Shown in pieces: positions 1 to 5,088 of a stretch of 5,405 nt of DNA; the stretch's first letter is position 1, and each line of letters begins with the position of its first letter. Source of the DNA: a bacterium (GTDB lineage Bacteria; Desulfobacterota; UBA8473). A model generated the notes under the pieces. It saw only the letters and a program-made list of their open reading frames with translations, made no database searches and had not been told where the DNA came from. The stretch lies in the NCBI GenBank assembly GCA_009773075.1, contig WOUX01000173.1:2669-8073 (forward strand). Direction: 5' to 3'. The position numbers and the translations under genes are program-made.

Positions 1-149
1 GTAGTACCTAGAGGTGCCTGATATTGATATTGAGGTGTTATCGGGATTGCTTGAATCTGCTCAGCAAACAAACCTCCTGAAGAAATAAATATGACTTGAA
101 CAAAAATAAACAAAAATACAAAAGCGAGCAAAAAATTCTTTTTGGTCAT
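1..149 (-). CDS. Secreted or exported protein of unknown function, N-terminal part only (runs off the left edge)
   Basis: The minus strand opens with ATG at 149-147 and stays open to the window edge (49 full codons). The protein starts MTKKNFLLAFVFLF and has a classic signal peptide: two lysines, a hydrophobic core of about 20 residues, then a small-residue stretch ending near GGLFA, with likely cleavage after that Ala (about residue 29). The visible mature part is short and rich in Gln, Pro and Tyr (PQYQYQAP). A purine-rich ribosome binding site, AAGGGGGA on the minus strand at about 159-166, sits about 9 nt upstream of the ATG, which supports this start. An ATG at 159 is in another frame and not favoured. 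Nothing visible identifies a family. From its place after a Wzi-like gene, an SLBB-type polysaccharide export protein would be a reasonable guess, but that rests on context only. Confidence 0.7.
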   Translation of the reverse strand, partial: MTKKNFLLAFVFLFIFVQVIFISSGGLFAEQIQAIPITPQYQYQAPLGT

Positions 150-301
150 AGAAGAACATCCCCCTTATTTTTAAGTGTTCTTATAATTTCAAGTGTATCT
201 TGGTAGGATATCTTTGAATTTTGCTCCTAAAATACCCCTTTGATCCGCCTCTGGTGGAAGACGCCTGTCCTATCAGTTATATAAAATCACCACCCAAAAT
301 A
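150..301 (-). other. AT-rich intergenic spacer between the small membrane protein gene and the secreted protein gene
   Basis: These 152 nt hold the ribosome binding site of the downstream secreted protein gene. Reading the minus strand, a TATAAG hexamer around 184-189 resembles a -10 box, but no matching -35 lies at 16-18 nt. A separate promoter for the secreted protein is therefore possible but not shown. An imperfect hairpin (247-264, five of six pairs) lacks a following T run. I see no small gene here. Confidence 0.4.
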
Positions 302-706
302 TCACAATATCCCCACAGACCGCAGTATCTCCGCCAACTTTGGCTCTCTTTGAGCATATTCTCTAAGGGCTTTTTCAAGTCTCAGTTCTCTCTCCTCAAG
401 CTCCTGATTCTTTCTGATAGCTGGTGCCAGAGCAGTCCTCCTATCCCAAAGTACAAACCCGATCAGGGCAAAAATCCCGGCAAACACCACCCCAAAACCA
501 CCCAAAATGATATTCACCAGCCCATCCACCCTCGTTATTAAATTCTTCTGTCCTTCTTCCAATCTGGCAATGCTCAAATCCAAAGTATGAAGCCGCTCCA
601 GTATCTCCTTGTTTGTTAAACTCATTTGTCCTTCTACAGCTAAAACCGAATTAGAATAAAGGATAAACAGAACGGTAATTAATAGCAAAAGACCAATTTT
701 TCTCAT
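302..706 (-). CDS. Small membrane protein with signal peptide, one transmembrane helix and charged helical tail; function unknown
   Basis: The product is 134 residues. Residues 1-23 look like a signal peptide (MRK, a long Leu/Ile core, then NSVLA followed by VEG). Residues about 29-64 form a charged, heptad-like helix (NKEILERL, ARLEEGQKNL). Residues 66-87 are a glycine-rich transmembrane helix ending in FVLW. Residues 88-134 begin DRRTALAP and continue as a second strongly charged helix (ELEERELRLEKALREY) ending EPKLAEILRSVGIL. If the signal peptide is cleaved, the first helix would be periplasmic and the tail cytoplasmic. The start is secured by a strong ribosome binding site (GGGGGAGGGA, 4 nt before ATG). 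The gene follows the broken Wzi-like gene by 28 nt, so co-transcription is likely. I recall similar uncharacterised proteins with the same WDRRTALAP segment in several Gram-negative phyla, but know no assigned function. Confidence 0.85.
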   Translation of the reverse strand: MRKIGLLLLITVLFILYSNSVLAVEGQMSLTNKEILERLHTLDLSIARLEEGQKNLITRVDGLVNIILGGFGVVFAGIFALIGFVLWDRRTALAPAIRKNQELEERELRLEKALREYAQREPKLAEILRSVGIL

Positions 707-710
707 TAAG

Positions 711-720
711 TCCCTCCCCC
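711..720 (-). promoter_or_regulatory. Strong Shine-Dalgarno sequence of the small membrane protein gene
   Basis: The minus strand reads GGGGGAGGGA, then CTTA, then the ATG at 706. It contains GGAGG, is the best ribosome binding site in the window, and fixes the start of the 134-residue protein. Confidence 0.8.
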
Positions 721-734
721 TGATAAAACCTCAA

Positions 735-1310
735 TCAAAACCTGATTGTCAGTTCACCACCAAAAAAGTGCCGAATTTTGTTTTCTCCATCCACAAAGTT
801 AAGATTATCCACCCTCTCAAATCCGTACCTTCCTGTAACTCCGATCACATCAGTAATATTGTAGGACAAATCCACTCCAAACTGGTATTGTGTTTCCTGG
901 GTAGCCCTGCTTAAGCCCCTGTTTTCCATGTCAATATCTATGCCTGCAATGAGATCATTGGTTAGATAGCTTGTAGCCCTTACAAAGAGATCCTCAGCAT
1001 CAGTCCCCACATGATGACCAAAGACCCTTCCTTTATAGAAGGCAGGATATTGACTGTGCTGGTACCAGCAATCGGGTCCTTGACCGGGGCTGGTATTCAC
1101 ATACTCTATTCGCAGGTCCGTTTTTCCGGTTAAGAAAAGGTCATTGAACAGCAGACCTACAAGATAGGCTCTGCGGTCTGGGGGGTATCCTGTATCTTCC
1201 GCGCCAATTTCTGCATAGAGTTTAATTGACCTCAATAATCGGGTTATGCGATGTATATCCTTAATCCAGAATGAAAAATCAACGGCAAACTGTTGATTGC
1301 TAAAGCACTT
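735..1310 (-). pseudogene. Wzi-family capsule assembly protein, C-terminal part of a frame-disrupted gene
   Basis: This frame is open from 1310 (after a TAG at 1313-1311) to the TGA at 737-735, about 191 codons. It has no credible start of its own; the TTG at 1235 lies inside the conserved protein and has no ribosome binding site. Family-like sequence begins at the break: FSNQQFAVDF, FWIKDIHRITRLLRSIKLY, then AEIGAEDTG. Such alternating aromatic/polar stretches and the run LFNDLFLTGKTDLRIEYVNT are typical of outer membrane beta strands. The protein ends GGELTIRF, with the terminal Phe characteristic of BAM-assembled barrels. Together with the upstream fragment (307 residues) it makes a protein of roughly 500 residues, the usual size for Wzi-like proteins. 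Without the signal peptide fragment it cannot be exported by itself. Confidence 0.8.
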
Positions 1311-2223
1311 CTAGCGTTTCGGTAAAGCTTAATCCTCTTCCTTCACCGCCAAAGATGGCAATATGACTCATCCCCAGTTCAAGGGTTGGAAGGGGTTTGA
1401 TGTTTAATCTCAATCCATACAGATATGGTTCAGGGATTGGTCTGTCCTTTTCGAGTTTGGACAGGACGAATGCTACCTTAAATGGCCCCAGGTATCTAAA
1501 AATCCAGGGTAATAAAATCGGTCTGGGGTTGGATATTTTCACCATATCAAAGGGCTCCGCATTGTTGGTCATAAGCAGAGAACCATGGTATCCAGGCCCC
1601 CACCACATTGAATCCCGCCCTATTTCAAACTCAATACTACCAAGGTTCAACTTTGCGTAACCCTTTTTTAGATCAACCCCGGTATTCTCCTCGTTATCGA
1701 GGTTTTGATTATACTCAAATATAGGCTGGTAGTACAGGGATATGGTATCGAAAAACTGGCTGTGTCCTGAGATTTCCAGAGAGGCGTTATGGTTGTTTCC
1801 ATACCGAATGCCATCATTATTATAGATTGTGTAGTTTTCGTCGAGCAAATGGTATCCAATTTTCATTTCATCTATAGGTTTTATGAAGGTCTTAACCTTA
1901 ACATTATCGATCATTCCAAGATTACTTAATTCATCCCTGAATTCCTTTTTAAGCCTTTTCAGGAGAGAGAGGGTTAAACCATCTACCTCGTATCCAGGTT
2001 TCCTCTCTGCCATTAAACCCATTGCCTCACCGGTCAGCCTTGCCACTTCCGTCCTGGTAAGTGGTATGGTATTGATTAATCCGCTCTCTATTAATCCGGA
2101 AGAAGCCAGTCTTTCCAGCACAGGATAAACCCAACTGTCTGCATTGACATTTACCGATGTTTCAGAAAGTGCCGGGATAGGCAGGGCAATGATTAAAAGG
2201 AAGAGTAAAATTCTTATTACCAT
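1300..2223 (-). pseudogene. Wzi-family capsule assembly outer membrane protein, N-terminal part of a frame-disrupted gene
   Basis: This 307-residue frame starts at the ATG at 2223. The signal peptide is MVIRILLFLLIIALPIPALS with cleavage near residue 20. An upstream in-frame TTG at 2259 would put a charged extension before it and is less likely. An alpha-helical N-terminal region follows (residues 30-100: SWVYPVLERLASSGL, PLTRTEVARL), as in Wzi relatives. From about residue 110 come beta strands, including the family hallmark GRDSMWWGPGYHGSL at 202-216 and FGGEGRGLSFTETLEV at 291-306. The frame then stops early at TAG (1302-1300), while matching C-terminal sequence continues in the -1 frame. 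Wzi proteins are outer membrane lectin-like barrels that attach capsule to the cell surface. I see no clear ribosome binding site before the ATG. It follows the dehydratase gene by 137 nt. Confidence 0.82.
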
Positions 2224-2360
2224 GTAAGTATGTGTATCACAGAAAAAGCGCTCCGTCAAATTTTAAAGGATAACTACCTGTAATTCAGGCACTGAACTTC
2301 AGACTTATCTGCTATTTGCCATGCTTTTATCTTTGTATAATTTCTTGGCATTTCCACTCC
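2224..2360 (-). other. Intergenic spacer between dehydratase and Wzi-like genes
   Basis: These 137 AT-rich nt contain a small perfect inverted repeat, TTCAG-gca-CTGAA at 2284-2296, with no T run to make it a terminator. No convincing promoter is visible. A TATACA-like hexamer lacks a -35, and TTGACG at 2259-2254 has no good -10 at a suitable distance. Read-through from the dehydratase gene into the Wzi-like gene is the simplest reading. Confidence 0.35.
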
Positions 2361-4286
2361 TTAGTCTAATGTCTGAAGTCTATGGTCTAATGTCTGAATC
2401 ATGTTGTCCGGGCGATTAGGCTTATAGGTTGGGATAAGTTTGTGGAGGGTACGAATGATGGCAGGGGTATCTTGCAGCTTTGCAAAATTCTTCAGGTCTT
2501 CGACATTTCCAAATAAAAAATCCTGTGAAAATGCCTCGTTAATTCTGGCCTTGAAGATGTTGGGATGAGCAGTAGACTCAACCCCTTCCTCTGGGGTCAA
2601 AAGCTCCTCAAAAAGCTTCTCCCCGGGTCGAACCCCGGTAAAAACAATAGGAATATCCTTCTCAGGCTCCAGACCGGAGAGTCTTATAAGTTCACAGGCT
2701 ACATCGTATATCTTTACTGGTTCGCCCATATCCAGCACAAAGACCTCTCCACCCTTTCCCATGGCCCCGGCCTGTAAGACTAAAAGAACTGCCTCGGGAA
2801 TGGTCATAAAATAGCGCTTCATCTCAGGATGGGTGATGGTCACAGGCCCACCGTGCCTGATCTGTTCCTGGAAAAGGGGAATAACACTACCCCGGCTCCC
2901 CAGGACATTCCCAAACCGGACAGCTATAAATTGGGTTGTTTCCTTGTGGTTGAGATTTGTTATAACCATCTCGGCCACTCTTTTGCTGGCGCCCATAACA
3001 CTGCTTGGATTGACCACCTTGTCTGTAGAAATGAGGATAAACTTCTCCACCCGATTCTTATAAGAAAGCTCACCCAATATCTTTGTCCCCGCGATATTTA
3101 CCCTGACAGCCTCTTCGGGGAAATCCTCTATCATGGGAACATGTTTGTACGCTGCGGCATGGAACACTACCTGGGGGGCAAAGTTACTGAAAACAGAGTC
3201 CATCTTCTCTCTGTCTAGAATGTCTCCAAGTGCGGGATGAGTGGAAAGGCAAGGATGTTGTTCTTTTATCTCCCTGCTTATATTAAAAAGCGCTGTCTCA
3301 TCAATGTCCAGAAGTATAAGCATTTGTGGGTCAAACAGGGAAACCTGTCTCACAAGTTCTGAACCAATGGAGCCTCCTGCCCCTGTCACCAAGATCCTTT
3401 TGCCCTTCAGATTGGTTTCTACCTGAGCATATTCGATCTCTACGGGCTCTCGACCCAACAGATCCTCCAGGTCAACCTTTTTAATATCCAGGAGACTGAT
3501 ATTCCTGGACATAATCTCTCTGGTGCCTGGTATAATATAAATCTCATCTATCCCTGCTTTGTGAAGGTAAGAGACAATATCTCTAATATCACTGGAAGAA
3601 GCTGAAGGCATGGCAATCACGGCTAACTCCACATCTAGCTTTTTCGAAATCCTTGGAATATCCCTCCTCCTTCCTACAACCTCAACACCGTGAATGGAGA
3701 CCTTATTTTTCGCTGGATCGTCGTCTATAAAGGCCACTGGCAAATAAGGGGATTCTTTCGCCCTCTGCATATCTCTCACAATCTGCTCCCCGGAATTTCC
3801 GGCCCCGATAATTAATGTGTTCTTCTTTTCAACGCCAGAGTATCTTCTTGACTGGGAATAAACCCGCTTGGAAATCCTTAGCCCCCCAGACATGAGGAGT
3901 GAGAGGGCATAATCTATTAAAAATATTGAGCGAGGGAAACCCTTAAATGACCCATTATAGGCAAGAAACAAGATAAAGGTTGAGATAATCAATGAACCCA
4001 GGGTTTGAGTTTTGAATATCTTTACAAGCTCGTAGAGACCCACATAGGACCATGTAAATCGGTAGATTTGGAATAAATAGAAAACAAGGATCTTGATGCC
4101 CACAAACAAGGGAAGATATACATAAAATTGTCCCAGATAAGCATTTGGAATCAACCCTTCAAATCGGAGGTAGAAGGAAAGGTAAAGGGCCAGACTAAAA
4201 ATAACGGAATCCGAGATCAAAAAGAACAGGGTTCTTTTCAGGACACTTGTTTTGAAGAGTTTTTTTAAGAAAGTATTGGGAATCAT
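2361..4286 (-). CDS. Membrane-anchored NDP-sugar 4,6-dehydratase/epimerase of the CapD/FlaA1/WbpM family
   Basis: The gene is intact at 641 residues, the usual size for the long WbpM/PglF-type enzymes. Residues about 18-135 contain four membrane helices with the hallmark FYLRFEG (38-44). A first Rossmann-like domain follows (LIIGAGNSGEQIV, 158-170). The C-terminal short-chain dehydrogenase domain starts at about 296 with the NAD(P)-binding motif TGAGGSIGSE (301-310), then HAAAYKHVP (376-384), STDKVVNP (420-427), MGASK (431-435) and RFGNVLGSRGSV (457-468). Met431 and Lys435 occupy the usual YxxxK positions; Met for Tyr is typical of this family. Such enzymes dehydrate UDP-GlcNAc or similar sugars at C4/C6 to make precursors of deoxy- and diamino-sugars for capsule or O-antigen. 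The exact substrate cannot be read from sequence. The ATG at 4286 lacks a strong ribosome binding site. The last dozen residues come from a short repeat. Confidence 0.95.
   Translation of the reverse strand: MIPNTFLKKLFKTSVLKRTLFFLISDSVIFSLALYLSFYLRFEGLIPNAYLGQFYVYLPLFVGIKILVFYLFQIYRFTWSYVGLYELVKIFKTQTLGSLIISTFILFLAYNGSFKGFPRSIFLIDYALSLLMSGGLRISKRVYSQSRRYSGVEKKNTLIIGAGNSGEQIVRDMQRAKESPYLPVAFIDDDPAKNKVSIHGVEVVGRRRDIPRISKKLDVELAVIAMPSASSSDIRDIVSYLHKAGIDEIYIIPGTREIMSRNISLLDIKKVDLEDLLGREPVEIEYAQVETNLKGKRILVTGAGGSIGSELVRQVSLFDPQMLILLDIDETALFNISREIKEQHPCLSTHPALGDILDREKMDSVFSNFAPQVVFHAAAYKHVPMIEDFPEEAVRVNIAGTKILGELSYKNRVEKFILISTDKVVNPSSVMGASKRVAEMVITNLNHKETTQFIAVRFGNVLGSRGSVIPLFQEQIRHGGPVTITHPEMKRYFMTIPEAVLLVLQAGAMGKGGEVFVLDMGEPVKIYDVACELIRLSGLEPEKDIPIVFTGVRPGEKLFEELLTPEEGVESTAHPNIFKARINEAFSQDFLFGNVEDLKNFAKLQDTPAIIRTLHKLIPTYKPNRPDNMIQTLDHRLQTLD
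2364..2398 (-). repeat. Short direct repeat (GTCTAATGTCTGAA twice) overlapping the end of the dehydratase gene
   Basis: On the plus strand GTCTAATGTCTGAA occurs at 2364-2377 and again, identically, at 2385-2398, separated by GTCTATG. The period is 21 nt, so the repeat is read in frame as seven-residue units (IQTLDHR then LQTLD) at the C-terminus of the dehydratase, and the sequence just beyond it supplies the TAA stop. Low-complexity GTCTAA/GTCTGAA tracts like this are usually intergenic. Confidence 0.85.
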
Positions 4287-4304
4287 TACCGTTATTAAAT
4301 GTCA

Positions 4305-4323
4305 ATTAGATATTAGATTAGAT
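4305..4323 (+). repeat. ATTAGAT-type short tandem tract just upstream of the dehydratase start
   Basis: Three copies of ATTAGAT are packed at 4305-4311, 4312-4318 and 4317-4323 (the last two overlap by 2 nt). The tract lies 19 nt from the dehydratase ATG. Its ATTAGA word recurs in the repeat at the other end of that gene, on the opposite strand. It may only be low-complexity AT-rich sequence. Confidence 0.5.
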
Positions 4324-4404
4324 ATAATCAAGTATCTCGGTTAGGTAAGAGAAGGGGTCAAACCTACACAATATCGTAACTACTCAGGTGGATAGGGGAA
4401 AGAA

Positions 4405-4431
4405 ATTATCATAAAAAGACCTCACTGTCAA
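4405..4431 (-). promoter_or_regulatory. Candidate sigma70 promoter for the dehydratase gene
   Basis: Reading the minus strand, a perfect -35 box TTGACA (4431-4426) is followed after 15 nt by GATAAT (4410-4405), one base off the -10 consensus. The spacer is shorter than the ideal 17 nt, which lowers confidence. A start of transcription near 4398 would give a leader of about 110 nt before the ATG at 4286. This would let the dehydratase and the genes after it be expressed independently of the toxin and transferase. Confidence 0.45.
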
Positions 4432-4432
4432 C

Positions 4433-4450
4433 TGTGTTTTGTGTGTTTTG
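4433..4450 (+). repeat. Nine-nucleotide perfect tandem duplication
   Basis: TGTGTTTTG occurs twice back to back (4433-4441 and 4442-4450). It lies just upstream of the candidate -35 box in the direction of transcription and could be slippage-prone. No function is implied. Confidence 0.6.
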
Positions 4451-4537
4451 GGTTTGATGGAACTCGGAACACACATCGTACCCCCCCTGGTATCTTGGTT
4501 TTCATCCGTTAACATCTGCGGGGAAGTGACGGTTTCT

Positions 4538-4834
4538 TCAGTGGTTTACCCCTTCGGTTTTTATAACTTTATAAAAAGTTAACCATAATATCTTGAGATC
4601 AAATAGGAATGACCTGTTTTTCAGATAATACTCATCGAACTCAACCTTTACCGGGATCGGCAATTCATCCCTTCCGTTTACCTGCGCCCAGCCGGTAATC
4701 CCTGGAATGATTTTGTGTATCTCTTTTTGAGTCCTTAAAGCAACCAAATCGTCCTGATTATACAATGCAGGTCTTGGACCTACAAAACTCATATCCCCCT
4801 TCAAAACGCTCCATAATTGTGGCAATTCATCCAG
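4538..4834 (-). pseudogene. Polyprenyl-phosphate sugar-1-phosphate transferase, C-terminal part of a frame-disrupted gene
   Basis: Recognisable family sequence begins at 4834 with LDELPQLWSVLKGDMSFVGP, then RPALYNQDDL, PGITGWAQVNGRDELP and EFDEYYLKNRS, ending KVIKTEGVNH before TGA at 4540-4538. These are the standard C-terminal blocks of the bacterial sugar transferase (WcaJ/RfbP/PglC-like, monotopic phosphoglycosyl transferase) family. The Asp-Glu of LDELPQ is the catalytic dyad position known from PglC. The frame has no ATG; the first possible start is TTG at 4825, which lies after the dyad and has no ribosome binding site. A product from there would lack the membrane-anchoring helix and the catalytic residues, so this fragment alone should be inactive. 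Confidence 0.88.
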
Positions 4835-5088
4835 CGCAGAAAGGGACCTATCGGTGTCAGATATTCATCGGGATTCTCCAGCAAGTGAGTAGCAACATCC
4901 GGCGTATCAATCCGCATCGTCCTGAGTTTCGACATTTTAAATATTGTATTATTAATACCCACCCTGTCCGACCAGTACAGCACAGGCCCCCTTGAGGTTA
5001 ATTTTATCAGAATTGAAATGACTATCATGGGAATCGATAAAAGAATCAGCAGTAATATTGCAATTATCACATCGAAAAATCTTTTCAT
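4801..5088 (-). pseudogene. Polyprenyl-phosphate sugar-1-phosphate transferase, N-terminal part of a frame-disrupted gene
   Basis: ATG at 5088 opens MKRFFDVIIAILLLILLSIP, the typical start of small monotopic sugar-1-phosphate transferases. It has a hydrophobic re-entrant helix (about 8-30) with a Pro at 20, then RGPVLYWSDRVGINN and FKMSKLRTMR (about 33-59), and LTPIGPFLR (77-85). After Arg85 the frame reads unrelated residues (WMNCHNYGAF) and stops at TGA (4803-4801), while family sequence resumes in the -1 frame. The intact enzyme would transfer a sugar-1-phosphate from a UDP-sugar to undecaprenyl phosphate, the first membrane step of glycan assembly. The start codon overlaps the stop of the upstream toxin gene (ATGA), and there is no clear ribosome binding site, so translation probably depends on coupling to the toxin gene. 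Confidence 0.88.

Larger units (their letters stand above)
4287..4537 (-). other. Non-coding leader/intergenic region between the broken transferase and the dehydratase
   Basis: These 251 nt contain no credible gene on either strand. They hold a candidate promoter for the dehydratase gene (4405-4431), a 9-nt tandem duplication (4433-4450), a direct repeat GGAAC-tc-GGAAC (4459-4470), a run of seven C (4481-4487) flanked by TACC-like inverted bases, and the ATTAGAT tract near the ATG. No hairpin followed by a T run is visible after the transferase stop, so a terminator there is not supported. Confidence 0.55.

Noticed and set aside
247..264. Rho-independent terminator after the small membrane protein gene
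   Set aside because: The hairpin is short, contains a C-C mismatch, and is not followed by a T run in the minus direction.
2223..2259. Start of the Wzi-like protein at TTG 2259 giving 12 extra residues
   Set aside because: The extension is charged and precedes a complete signal peptide that begins at ATG 2223. A TTG without a suitable ribosome binding site is the poorer choice.
2236..2259. Promoter with -35 TTGACG at 2259-2254
   Set aside because: No TATAAT-like hexamer sits at 16-18 nt; TACACA matches at only three positions and lies almost at the start codon.
2284..2296. Operator or terminator at the inverted repeat TTCAG-gca-CTGAA
   Set aside because: A five-base stem with a three-base loop and no T run is too weak, and no promoter lies beside it.
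2829..3218. Plus-strand open frames opposite the dehydratase, and similar ones opposite the other genes
   Set aside because: They lie antisense to strongly conserved protein sequence, show no recognisable domains and have no convincing ribosome binding sites. They are shadows of the real genes.
4380..4400. Insertion sequence end or REP-like element around the ACTACTCAGGTGGATAGG stretch
   Set aside because: The sequence looked vaguely familiar, but I can find no matching inverted end or target duplication in the window and no transposase.
4820..4850. Programmed ribosomal frameshift joining the two transferase halves
   Set aside because: No X XXY YYZ slippery heptamer lies in frame near the junction, and a -1 slip would still leave out about three conserved residues before the catalytic dyad.
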